DNA of 8,641 bases from Chloroflexota bacterium (GCA_008501785.1 QQUD01000865.1:1-8641), one strand, 5' to 3'. Shown: positions 1 through 6,548, counted from the first letter of the stretch. Notes: generated by a model not told the origin, from the letters alone. Numbers and translations are program-made.

Positions 1-277
1 TGCCATCATTTCCTGGCTGGCAATAAATTGGCATTTGCTTTGGCAACATGTCTTGCGCCACTTTGTCGAAATGGTCCGCATGTAAATGCGAAACGAGCAC
101 CATTTCGCAGCCCGCCAACACCGCTTCTGGCGTTTCTGGCAGGTCAACTATTGGGTTTGGCGAACGACCCGTATAAGAAGGCAGCGTGTGTTTCGGCGCA
201 AAATAGGGGTCAACCAAGAATGTGTGTCCAGCATATGTGAGTCGCAACGTCGCGTTACGAATGAGTTTGATTTTCAT
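1..277 (-). CDS. MBL-fold metal-dependent hydrolase (UlaG-like), N-terminal part
   Basis: The first 92 residues are visible; the gene runs off the left edge. Residues 64-69 read HLHADH, the HxHxDH metal-binding motif of the metallo-beta-lactamase fold. It follows a short beta-rich N-terminus (MKIKLIRNATLRLTYAGHTF) and a VDPYF segment, the arrangement seen in UlaG-like and Lactamase_B_2-type hydrolases. Members of that family are cytoplasmic Zn- or Mn-dependent hydrolases of varied substrates, so the substrate cannot be named. The start at 277 is supported by a Shine-Dalgarno-like GAGGTG a few bases upstream. It is separated from the NapH-like gene by 275 bp containing several inverted repeats, so it is probably a separate transcription unit with no direct role in dehalogenation. 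Confidence 0.85.
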   Translation of the reverse strand, partial: MKIKLIRNATLRLTYAGHTFLVDPYFAPKHTLPSYTGRSPNPIVDLPETPEAVLAGCEMVLVSHLHADHFDKVAQDMLPKQMPIYCQPGNDG

Positions 278-316
278 CAGCACCTCTTAACTTTTAGAGC
301 AATTGTTTTTTTGTAG

Positions 317-460
317 AGGCGGGATAACGCAGGCGGCATTTTGATTTAGCAAAACGGCCGTTTCTCCACACTATCTCGCCCAAACTATTATAAGAAGGGT
401 GAGATAACCGGGGGCACAAAGTGTGTGTTTCGGTTACATAGTTTCCCGGTTATCCCACCC
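317..460. repeat. Cluster of four related GGGYGRGATAAC-like sites forming inverted repeats
   Basis: The 275-bp gap between the NapH-like and MBL genes holds four versions of one 12-mer: AGGCGGGATAAC (plus, 317-328), GGGCGAGATAGT (minus, 381-370), GGGTGAGATAAC (plus, 397-408) and GGGTGGGATAAC (minus, 460-449). The last two extend to 16-bp arms (397-412 and 445-460, 15 of 16 pairing) around a 32-nt loop. The arm at 397-406 can also pair with 372-381 (9 of 10, the exception being a wobble). The 16-bp hairpin could end the napH transcript, but no strong T-run follows it on the minus strand. It may equally be a repeat element or a set of regulator sites. Confidence 0.5.
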
Positions 461-552
461 CTACGGTTTGTTTTGAATGAGCGTTGCAGGTAGTTTATTT
501 GAAATGTTGTGTTTGGGGAAATATGCTTTGCACGAGCAAGAATCGAACCAGC

Positions 553-1377
553 TTATTTTTCTTGAATATCGATACTGTCTAAGCTGATTGTTGAGGGGGG
601 AAACACTTTCATTTGAACAGCATTGCGAGGGCAGGCAGCCTCGCAAGCAAAACATTTGGTGCAAGATGAAAGGTCTGCTGACTGGGAAACATTCAATCCT
701 TCGGGGCAAGCTCTTGTACAGGCTGTACAGGGAATGCACTTTTGCTGATCTGCTTGGGGTTTAAAAAATGGATTGAGACGGCTAATGCGGCTGAAGGCAG
801 CCCCCAACGGACACAAATCTCGGCACCAAGAACGACCAGTGGTCCATTCGATGCCCAACATGGTGCCGAACCAGCCCACTGTTGGCAAAATGGAGCCGCC
901 TGTTCCGGCAGCAATCGCACCGCGACAGGCAACACCCGCCGGACAGATCACGCAAAAAACAGCCGATTGACACGCAAACGAAGCGCCAACTACACCGCCC
1001 ACAATCACCCGCTGCGCCCAGGCTCGATACTTCCACGGTTTGGAATCAACTGCTGGACCGCGATTGAAAATCCAGCGCCCTGGGCAAATCCAGCTGCAAA
1101 ACGCACGCCCGAAAATCACAATCAACACAAAACCTAAAAATCCAGCAAGCGCCAGCGCTGGGATAAAGGTGCGAGCTGCGGCCATCACCTGCACCACGCC
1201 CAACGGACAGGCAAATTCAACGCTGCCAACGTTGAAAGAGCAGGCTGTGCTGGCCCAAATATTGCTGGTGATCAGCAAAAAGAAAAGCACGGTCACGACC
1301 AGACGCAAGCGCGGCCATTGGCTACGCTTTTTAGCAATTCGTTTGGGTCGGGATCGAGCAGCAGTTTTGATAGTCAT
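553..1377 (-). CDS. NapH-like membrane ferredoxin (polyferredoxin quinol dehydrogenase family)
   Basis: This 274-residue inner-membrane Fe-S protein resembles NapH/MauN. A basic cytoplasmic N-terminus is followed by hydrophobic segments at about 24-42, 68-90, 123-145 and 160-178. Between them lie the Cys-Pro motifs CSWICP (94-99), CVICP (142-146) and CRDLCP (185-190) typical of this family. The C-terminus carries two ferredoxin-type [4Fe-4S] motifs, CX2CX2CX3CP at 214-225 and 239-250. NapH with NapG is known to pass electrons from quinol to periplasmic reductases. Here the likely acceptors are the RdhA dehalogenases or the multiheme cytochrome (inference). The ATG lies 6 bp past the stop of the NapG-like gene, so the two are almost certainly co-transcribed and translationally coupled; an AGGAAG sits inside the end of the upstream gene. 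NosR/RdhC-like membrane ferredoxins are related alternatives, but there is no FMN-binding domain here. Confidence 0.88.
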   Translation of the reverse strand: MTIKTAARSRPKRIAKKRSQWPRLRLVVTVLFFLLITSNIWASTACSFNVGSVEFACPLGVVQVMAAARTFIPALALAGFLGFVLIVIFGRAFCSWICPGRWIFNRGPAVDSKPWKYRAWAQRVIVGGVVGASFACQSAVFCVICPAGVACRGAIAAGTGGSILPTVGWFGTMLGIEWTTGRSWCRDLCPLGAAFSRISRLNPFFKPQADQQKCIPCTACTRACPEGLNVSQSADLSSCTKCFACEAACPRNAVQMKVFPPSTISLDSIDIQEK

Positions 1378-1383
1378 AGGGTT

Positions 1384-1995
1384 TTAGGCAGCTTCCTGTA
1401 CGTTGTGTATGGCGATCGCTTTGCCATATTTTTTGTCGATACCGATAACGGCCGTTTGCGGACAAATATTTACACACGCCCCACATCCATTACAAAGGGA
1501 CGCATCGACATGCGGATGCAGTTCTTCATCAATTGTAATCGCTTGCTGCAAGGGCTTGCACGCTTCGGCACACCAGCGGCAGGCGTTGGAGAGGTTCCAG
1601 GCGATGCAGATGTTTTCGTCGATAACGGCCGTTCCCAGCTTCACCGTCTCCGCATCCACCTCACCCAATGCGTTCGTGGGGCAAATTACAATACAATCCA
1701 AACAAAAATCACACCAACCGGACAAACCGTTGATATAAGGACGGCCGTTTGCATCCATCTCAATCACCTGCTGATCACAAATGGCAGCACAGCGCCCACA
1801 TTTCAAACACGCTGCAGCAAACGCATCTTCAGGCAGTGCGCCAGGTGGCAAAACACCCTCAGCCGCCGCCTGCCTGGGCCGCAAAGTCATATACACAAAA
1901 GCTGCGCCAGCGGCGCAGCCAGACAATCGCAAAAAATCCCGTCTCGATACAGGTCCGATCTTTTGATTTTTATTGGATCGAGAATTTCTTTTCAT
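1384..1995 (-). CDS. NapG-like Tat-exported ferredoxin with four [4Fe-4S] clusters
   Basis: This 203-residue protein has a twin-arginine signal (SRRDFLRLSG at about 17-26, then a short hydrophobic stretch and AAA near 43-45), so it should be exported. The mature part has four Cys clusters: CX2CX2CX3C at 63-73 (followed by Asp rather than Pro), CX2CX2CX3CP at 95-106, CX8CX2CX3C at 130-146 and CX2CX2CX3CP at 168-179. Four clusters plus a Tat signal is the NapG/MauM plan. The paired NapH-like membrane protein lies directly downstream. Together they would form a quinol-oxidising or electron-relay module feeding an exported reductase. No nap nitrate reductase is in the window, and the neighbours are reductive dehalogenases. 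The ATG at 1995 has no clear Shine-Dalgarno sequence but is well placed before the Tat motif. A perfect 49-bp palindrome lies about 40 bp upstream. Confidence 0.88.
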   Translation of the reverse strand: MKRNSRSNKNQKIGPVSRRDFLRLSGCAAGAAFVYMTLRPRQAAAEGVLPPGALPEDAFAAACLKCGRCAAICDQQVIEMDANGRPYINGLSGWCDFCLDCIVICPTNALGEVDAETVKLGTAVIDENICIAWNLSNACRWCAEACKPLQQAITIDEELHPHVDASLCNGCGACVNICPQTAVIGIDKKYGKAIAIHNVQEAA

Positions 1996-2034
1996 TTGTA
2001 ATTTTGACTAAGTGAGCGTCCATAATTTACTTAC

Positions 2035-2083
2035 CGGAGTGGAGGCTTTAGCCGGAACGGTTCCGGCTAAAGCCTCCACTCCG
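2035..2083. repeat. Perfect 49-bp palindrome (24-bp arms)
   Basis: Positions 2035-2058 and 2060-2083 are exact reverse complements around the single base 2059, with a core reading GCCGGAACGGTTCCGGC. It lies between the FmdB-like stop and the NapG-like start. No T-run follows on the minus strand, so it is not a textbook intrinsic terminator for the upstream genes, though so strong a hairpin could still stop or protect the transcript. A dispersed REP-like element is an alternative. Confidence 0.9.
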
Positions 2084-2111
2084 AAAAAGCGAAGTAATAT
2101 TTACACGGTCA

Positions 2112-2345
2112 CTAAGAGCAGCCCGCACACGATGAGGCAACGCAGCCCGAACATGGCGAACTACCACCTACCGTCCGCATGCTGCCACCTACGGTTTTTG
2201 TCAACATCATTGGTATTGAGACACGACGCGTACTGGTCATGCTTGCGCAGTTGGGACACTGCGCCAGGTTGTCTCGTTGGCTTATGCTGCGTCGCTTGTC
2301 AAAACGCGTTGCACAATCGGGACACATATATTCATAAAATGGCAT
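2112..2345 (-). CDS. FmdB-family small zinc-ribbon protein
   Basis: This 77-residue protein begins MPFYEYMCPDCATRFDKR and has CX2C pairs at about 8-11 and 30-33, the zinc ribbon of the FmdB family. A Ser/Gly linker and a Cys-rich tail (CSGCVASSCAGCS) follow, also common in this family. FmdB proteins are often called putative regulators from an old formamidase-operon link; their function is not established. The ATG at 2345 is supported by GGAGAGG five bases upstream (2350-2356). It lies 55 bp past the rdhB1 stop, behind a hairpin, and before the NapGH-like pair. It is probably read with the rdh cluster at least in part, but its role there is unknown. Confidence 0.85.
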   Translation of the reverse strand: MPFYEYMCPDCATRFDKRRSISQRDNLAQCPNCASMTSTRRVSIPMMLTKTVGGSMRTVGGSSPCSGCVASSCAGCS

Positions 2346-2361
2346 AAGACCTCTCCAAAGA

Positions 2362-2392
2362 GATGGAGATGTGGGAAAACCACATCTCCATC
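2362..2392 (-). terminator. 13-bp hairpin between rdhB1 and fmdB-like gene
   Basis: Arms 2362-2374 and 2380-2392 are exact reverse complements around a 5-nt loop. It begins 8 bp past the rdhB1 stop codon and ends about 5 nt before the fmdB-like Shine-Dalgarno sequence. On the minus strand only TCTTT follows, so termination would be weak or partial. It could instead be an RNA-stabilising or processing hairpin after rdhAB1. Confidence 0.45.
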
Positions 2393-2400
2393 ATCTTTAA

Positions 2401-2670
2401 TTATGCAGCCTTGCGATTACGCATCCAAGCCAGAACACCAGCAACGACGGCGAGGATTAAACCTGGAAGCCCAAACATCCACAGCAGGATACTGGCAGCA
2501 CGGGGTTCTAATTCAACAATAGAAGCCTGATAGTTTTGAATCGCAAACAAAATCAGAATGACGCCTAGCACAGCTAGAATCCATTCATACCAACGCAGCT
2601 TAAAATTGGGGCGTGTCGCCAACCAGAAAAAAACTGCACCAAACAACAATCCTAAAATCAACCAAGTCAT
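2401..2670 (-). CDS. rdhB: Reductive dehalogenase membrane anchor, RdhB1
   Basis: This small hydrophobic protein of 89 residues has three predicted membrane segments at about 2-18, 29-47 and 60-82. The motif ELEPRAA (53-59) lies between the second and third, and the same heptapeptide occurs in RdhB2 of this window. Size, topology and position downstream of an rdhA gene match the RdhB family, which tethers RdhA to the outer face of the membrane and may take part in electron delivery. The ATG at 2670 is preceded by GAAGGAGAG at good spacing, so translation does not depend on coupling to rdhA1, which ends 176 bp upstream. The intervening gap is rich in inverted repeats. RdhB sequences vary widely, so the call relies on context together with the motif. 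Confidence 0.85.
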   Translation of the reverse strand: MTWLILGLLFGAVFFWLATRPNFKLRWYEWILAVLGVILILFAIQNYQASIVELEPRAASILLWMFGLPGLILAVVAGVLAWMRNRKAA

Positions 2671-2689
2671 TTGACTCTCTCCTTCTATT

Positions 2690-2846
2690 GCAATTGGGCG
2701 AAATGTGTGTGCGATAAAAAGTGAGCTATGCCCAATTGCTTAAGTGTTTCGCGTGAAATTCTAATTGCACACAAACTTAAGCCGCGAAACACTAGAGTTC
2801 CTTCCAACAAATATTGTTAGATTGCACATTAATGCGGAACACTAAA
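2690..2846. repeat. Interleaved inverted and direct repeats in the rdhA1-rdhB1 gap
   Basis: Three inverted pairs are visible: GCAATTGGGC 2690-2699 with 2730-2739 (perfect 10), TGTGTGCGAT 2706-2715 with 2764-2773 (9 of 10), and AGTGTTTCGCG 2743-2753 with 2783-2793 (perfect 11). The second pair interleaves with the other two, so the pairings are partly exclusive or pseudoknot-like. An imperfect direct repeat also links the stretch from ATTGCACA at 2764 through CGCGAAACACT with ATTGCACA at 2821 through GCGGAACACT. It may be an RNA element controlling rdhB1 expression or an inserted repeat; no known class is recognised. Confidence 0.6.
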
Positions 2847-4235
2847 TTAGATTTTTTCCCTTACTGGTATCATCGTATCAATGCCATATTCTGGTAAGTT
2901 CTGATGCCACCACAATTCTGGGTCTTTCTGCGGTTCGCCAAGCCTTTCAGTTGAAGGGATTGGCGTGTAAAGCAAGTCGTCGATACTCACTAAAGTCTTG
3001 TTGAACGCTGTTGTACGACCGGCCAGATAGTTGCGCAACCTGCTGTAAGTCGCCAGGTTTTTGCTCGAGAACGGGCAAACGGCGAAACAGATACCGCAGT
3101 TTGTACCAACAGTGTACCAATAAGAGCGGCAAGCCACCGAATTTTCAAAGTAAGCTTCATGACCAGGATTGTTCCATCCGCCTTTAACTTCCCAGGTGGG
3201 GTCGCTAAAGCTCAGATTTTTAACCGGGCAATGATCAGCACATTTCTTACAATCTTTGCAGAAGTCCCACAAACCAGCATCAATTGGCTTGGTTGGAGCC
3301 AACGGCAAATCGGTAATGATCTTGAAGACACGAACCATTGGTCCATATTCCGGAGTGATTAAACGATTGAGGCGAGATAATTCACCCAAACCTGCCATCA
3401 CACCGAGTGCGGGCGCAATTGCGAGCGCATTGGTGCTGGCTTCACCCATGCCCATATAGCCGAGGCCGCGCAAGAAGTTCTGAGCGCGATCTTGAATATT
3501 GCGAGCACGACGATAGGTCAAGGTAGTCGTTTGTGAATAAAGCGGTGTCGGGGCCGTGGCAAACGTTTCTTCAGACATTTGCACCGTGTAAACGATTGCC
3601 CAACGAGCTTTCTTGGGGATGGTGCGGGTTTCTTCATCTTCCATCGGCTCATCCACGTCATCAATGATCATCTCTTTGCCATCTGGGTCAATCGAGTAAA
3701 TCAATTTTTCGGTGGTTTCAGTTTCTAATTCAACAAACCCGACCGAAGCAGCACCGTAATGGCGCAAAGCTGCTTTCACAATTCGAGAAGCATCTTCAGG
3801 GGTTCCTGTCCATTTGGGTACGCCTAAATCTTCGGGGGTTTTGGCTTTTTGTGAGCCGATGAAGCTTAGTTCTGAATAGCCTACGCCAGAACCAGCAGAA
3901 AGAGCATAGTCCTTGAGCGTATAACCGGGCTTGCCTTCTTTCAGCCATTTATCTGTGTTTGCGGTTCGAAGGTCAGTCAATCGAGCAATTTCATCTTCAC
4001 TGACATATTTTGAGAATCCACGACGAACTGTGTTTCGTTCGTTGTATCGTTGGATTGAGGGCCAATCAATACCACTGGTAGGAACATCTACCTCTTTAAC
4101 GAAGCTTGGGCGGGCAATCGGGGCTGCTTTATCAGAATCTTGTTCTCCGAAAGCAACCATCGGTGCTAATGTTGCCGCTGCACCAAACATGCCGAGATCT
4201 TTCATAAATTCTCTGCGTGTTAGGTTGTTAGGCAT
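2847..4235 (-). CDS. rdhA: Reductive dehalogenase catalytic subunit, RdhA1
   Basis: This 462-residue protein is a typical respiratory RdhA in length. It has a Tat signal (TRREFMKDLG, 6-15) with a hydrophobic stretch to about 29, so export across the membrane is expected. The central region has family landmarks LRGLGY (255-260), GLGELSR (282-288), TPEYGP (294-299) and TDLPL (308-312). Two Fe-S motifs follow: CX2CX2CX3CP at 326-337 and CX10CX2CX3CP at 369-388. RdhA enzymes use a corrinoid plus two [4Fe-4S] clusters to remove halogen reductively. Y241, N269 and R302 have spacing compatible with the active-site Tyr/Asn/Arg of the PceA structure (inferred alignment). The ATG has a strong AAGGAGAT upstream. 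It is clearly paralogous to RdhA2. The substrate cannot be read from sequence. QueG-like and cytoplasmic catabolic RdhAs are unlikely because a Tat signal is present. Confidence 0.93.
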   Translation of the reverse strand: MPNNLTRREFMKDLGMFGAAATLAPMVAFGEQDSDKAAPIARPSFVKEVDVPTSGIDWPSIQRYNERNTVRRGFSKYVSEDEIARLTDLRTANTDKWLKEGKPGYTLKDYALSAGSGVGYSELSFIGSQKAKTPEDLGVPKWTGTPEDASRIVKAALRHYGAASVGFVELETETTEKLIYSIDPDGKEMIIDDVDEPMEDEETRTIPKKARWAIVYTVQMSEETFATAPTPLYSQTTTLTYRRARNIQDRAQNFLRGLGYMGMGEASTNALAIAPALGVMAGLGELSRLNRLITPEYGPMVRVFKIITDLPLAPTKPIDAGLWDFCKDCKKCADHCPVKNLSFSDPTWEVKGGWNNPGHEAYFENSVACRSYWYTVGTNCGICFAVCPFSSKNLATYSRLRNYLAGRTTAFNKTLVSIDDLLYTPIPSTERLGEPQKDPELWWHQNLPEYGIDTMIPVREKI

Positions 4236-4277
4236 TTCTGTAATCTCCTTTCTATCTTACTGTCACTTTGACAAGTA

Positions 4278-4306
4278 ACATAAAGCTAATAATGTGTACT
4301 CCTCAA
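4278..4306 (-). promoter_or_regulatory. Candidate sigma70-type promoter for rdhA1
   Basis: On the minus strand TTGAGG (4306-4301) and TTATGT (4283-4278) are separated by 17 bp, about 40 bp before the rdhA1 start codon. The match to TTGACA/TATAAT is only moderate. The -35-like box overlaps one arm of the TGTACTCC inverted repeat, as an operator would. Confidence 0.3.
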
Positions 4307-4326
4307 CCTCATTAAAATGGAGTACA
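4295..4326. promoter_or_regulatory. Inverted repeat upstream of rdhA1 (candidate operator)
   Basis: TGTACTCC (4295-4302) and GGAGTACA (4319-4326) form a perfect 8-bp inverted repeat with a 16-bp spacer, 60-91 bp upstream of the rdhA1 ATG. The left arm continues inward as TCCTCAACC. The same 9-mer continues inward from an arm of the inverted repeat upstream of rdhA2. The binding protein is unknown; a transcript stem-loop is the alternative. Confidence 0.4.
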
Positions 4327-4440
4327 TCTCTCTTCTTCTCCACCCCGTGAAAAAGTTAATAAACTGGTTTTCCCATACGCTTCTCCTTCGTGTTATTAGA
4401 TCCGCTTGGATGAAATTCGTAATTAACTATTACTTTCTGT

Positions 4441-4606
4441 TGTCATTTCGAACGCAGTCTTCGGAGTGAGAAATCTTGCTTCGTGTCTATGATTATTTCC
4501 CCGCCTCAAAGCAAGATGCCTCAGAGGACTTCGGCATGACAATTGCATGACAAGTTTCTTCCCCATTCTGTGCTGGGAAGACCCAGCACAGTTGCTCGAA
4601 ATGACA
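4441..4606. repeat. 166-bp element with terminal inverted repeats (MITE/REP-like)
   Basis: Perfect 11-bp ends TGTCATTTCGA (4441-4451) and TCGAAATGACA (4596-4606) bound the element. Inside, ATCTTGCTT (4473-4481) pairs with AAGCAAGAT (4509-4517). The 4441-4481 and 4541-4509 stretches read as two head-to-head copies of one repeat beginning TGTCAT and ending ATCTTGCTT. A perfect hairpin follows (arms 4568-4577 and 4582-4591, loop AAGA). It lies 3 bp past the cytochrome stop codon, codes for no protein, and looks like a non-autonomous dispersed repeat. The terminal hairpin might also help end the cytochrome transcript. Confidence 0.7.
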
Positions 4607-4609
4607 TGA

Positions 4610-6361
4610 TTAATTACCTGATACATCATTATTTGGGGTGAGTTCAACGTTATCGTGGCAAAGGGCGCACGGTTCGACTTCTGGCCCAAAATTGATGTGA
4701 CAGAACGCACATGAAACTTCACCTTCATGACTATCATGTGGATTGGGTTCGTAATTAGCAGTCATGTTGAAGATTCCCTGTGGTGTCTCACCATGACAGT
4801 TAATGCACATTTGATTGTTTGGTGGTCCGGCTGGGGGCAGCACGTCGTGGCAATCTTCACAATCAAGCCCTTCCTGAATGCGGTGGATTGTGTCCAGGCT
4901 GGGGGTTTCTTCCCATTCGGCGACAGGCTCAATATTCGATGGAAAATGCGGCAGTTGCGTCAACAAAGACTTCGCAATCGAAGTGCCTTCGAACATCTCG
5001 AAATCTGCGATTTCATAGCCACTGCCATGACAGGCTGAATTAGAACAGAAGGTTGTATTGTCATTCCCGATGCTGCTGGTGTCGTGACAGCCATTACACG
5101 CTTCGTCGCCGCCTTCGTCTTCATAAACAATATCGTGCAAAACAATCCAGTTCGGGCTTTTATGCGTGTCTGGTCGCACTTCGTTGTTAATGTCAATATG
5201 CACAATTGAGACCTCAGGGCCGGTGATGACGGGTAAGGCGTGGCATAAACTGCATTGAGCACGAATGGGCTGTCCCGCCAGATTCATATGTTTACCATCG
5301 TGGCAGCGGAAGCAGCCAGGGTCGTTTTGATGACCTAAGTTGTCAGAATGGGTATCCCAGTCCACTTTTTGGTCAGGGAAAATGCTCTGGTTGTAAATGT
5401 TTTTGAGAACATCGGAAGCACGGAAAACCATTTCTGCCTGCTCTTCATAGAAGTCAGGATAGTTTTCCTGGTAGTAGCCAGTCAAGCCGGAGAAGGCATT
5501 CATGGCTTGTTCGTTTGAGTCGTAAGATGCTCGCAGCAGTTCAATTGATTTGGCGCGAATTTCTGGGATTTCGGTAGGGATTAGCTGTCGAAACATCGCT
5601 TGATCAATTGCATCTTCGGGCTTTGGAATGGAATGAGAAATGCGATTATGACAGCTAATGCAGTCCATTTGTTTTAGGTCAGATTCTGCTACAGAATAGG
5701 GGTCAAAATTCGAGGTGATGTCGATGTATTCATTGATAGAGCCATCGTTTTCGTTAATTGCTTTTACGTAGGGAATGACTTGTTCGGCATCGTCGGTGGC
5801 GTAGTAAAAAACTGGGTTTTGCGTGTGCCAATGGATGCCTTCGCCCAGCCCTTGGTCAAATGTACCGCCGCCGGTATGCAGCAGCAGGTTGGTTTCAGTG
5901 GGCGTGTTGGCGTCATCGGTACCGTAATGAACAATTGTTTTGAGTGTGCTGTCTGAGAATTTGTCGGCGGAGTGGCAGCGTTCGCAAATCTCTTCTGCGG
6001 GTCGCATGGTGTGGGCTGTGATGGGGTATTCGTAGTTTTTGGTGACGGTGGCAATGACGTGACGGGCATCCCCCAGCTTGCGCGTGAACTGATTGCCAAT
6101 GAATTCACGGCCAATGTGGCACTCTACGCATTTGATTTGGGCGTGTGGGGATTGTTGGTAAGCAGTGTATTCGGGTGGCATGGAGTGACAGGCCATGCCG
6201 CAAAATTCGGGCGAATTGGTGTATTCCCAGGCGTAAGCACCGGATACGATGAGGGTAAGAAAGATAACGGCCGTAACCAAAATCGGCATTAATTTCATCC
6301 AACGAGATGCATCTGCGGGAGGAAAAAACAAATTACGGAGCCAGTATAATACACGTTTCAC
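4610..6361 (-). CDS. Membrane-anchored dodecaheme c-type cytochrome, NapC/NirT-like N-terminus
   Basis: This protein has 583 residues and starts with GTG, preceded by a weak AAGGGAA. One membrane segment at about 22-44 anchors a large exported domain. Twelve heme-attachment sites are visible: CX3CH at 54-59; CXXCH with first Cys at 78, 126, 234, 350, 370, 422, 501, 519, 551 and 565; and CX4CH at 439-445. The start of the exported part (FCGMACHSMPPEY, then a CVECH) resembles NapC/NirT-type quinol dehydrogenases. The last four sites resemble the tetraheme c3-like domain of flavocytochrome c fumarate reductases (by motif spacing only). Many distal His residues could be axial ligands. It lies between two rdhAB pairs in the same direction, 187 bp after rdhB2. 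The likely role is quinol oxidation and electron transfer to the exported dehalogenases (inference). An independent extracellular or nitrogen/sulfur-oxide pathway cannot be excluded. Confidence 0.92.
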   Translation of the reverse strand: MKRVLYWLRNLFFPPADASRWMKLMPILVTAVIFLTLIVSGAYAWEYTNSPEFCGMACHSMPPEYTAYQQSPHAQIKCVECHIGREFIGNQFTRKLGDARHVIATVTKNYEYPITAHTMRPAEEICERCHSADKFSDSTLKTIVHYGTDDANTPTETNLLLHTGGGTFDQGLGEGIHWHTQNPVFYYATDDAEQVIPYVKAINENDGSINEYIDITSNFDPYSVAESDLKQMDCISCHNRISHSIPKPEDAIDQAMFRQLIPTEIPEIRAKSIELLRASYDSNEQAMNAFSGLTGYYQENYPDFYEEQAEMVFRASDVLKNIYNQSIFPDQKVDWDTHSDNLGHQNDPGCFRCHDGKHMNLAGQPIRAQCSLCHALPVITGPEVSIVHIDINNEVRPDTHKSPNWIVLHDIVYEDEGGDEACNGCHDTSSIGNDNTTFCSNSACHGSGYEIADFEMFEGTSIAKSLLTQLPHFPSNIEPVAEWEETPSLDTIHRIQEGLDCEDCHDVLPPAGPPNNQMCINCHGETPQGIFNMTANYEPNPHDSHEGEVSCAFCHINFGPEVEPCALCHDNVELTPNNDVSGN

Positions 6362-6548
6362 AAGACTTCCCTTTTTGTGTGTTAACTTGTTGACAGATTA
6401 ATGGGTGGCGTTTTGAATTGAACATACAAATAAAACTCCACCGGGTTACATTAATATGATATGAGAGGGGATGGGTTTACAGTAGCGGGAAAAAGGATGC
6501 GTTTTGTAGGGTTTTCCCTGACAGGGATGTGGATTGATTTACTCGATA

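Larger units (their letters stand above)
4236..4609. other. 374-bp intergenic region between the cytochrome and rdhA1
   Basis: No convincing gene lies here. From the cytochrome side it holds a 166-bp repeat element (4606-4441), then a pyrimidine-rich plus-strand stretch without recognisable features (about 4327-4440). The candidate rdhA1 operator and promoter follow, then a small dyad TGTCA-CTT-TGACA (4261-4273) and the rdhA1 ribosome binding site. Confidence 0.7.

Noticed and set aside
28..316. Plus-strand frames at the left edge
   Set aside because: They oppose a minus-strand frame with a clear HLHADH motif and a ribosome binding site.
1318..2001. Plus-strand open frame of 227 codons, longer than the napG-like gene it opposes
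   Set aside because: It lacks any recognisable domain, and the minus strand carries a Tat signal with four complete Fe-S motifs. The open frame is a shadow.
2847..4235. Epoxyqueuosine reductase (QueG) as an alternative for RdhA1
   Set aside because: QueG is cytoplasmic without a Tat signal; here a Tat signal, an adjacent rdhB and RdhA core motifs are present.
4441..4606. Possible small RNA or CRISPR-like repeat
   Set aside because: The repeats are inverted and bounded by terminal inverted repeats, with no regular direct repeat and spacer pattern.
4423..4737. Minus-strand 104-codon frame over the cytochrome 3' end
   Set aside because: It runs through the repeat element and the cytochrome coding region in another frame and has no domain features.
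6389..6418. Plus-strand TTGACA...TGAATT promoter-like pair before the cytochrome
   Set aside because: It points to the plus strand, where no gene follows; probably chance.
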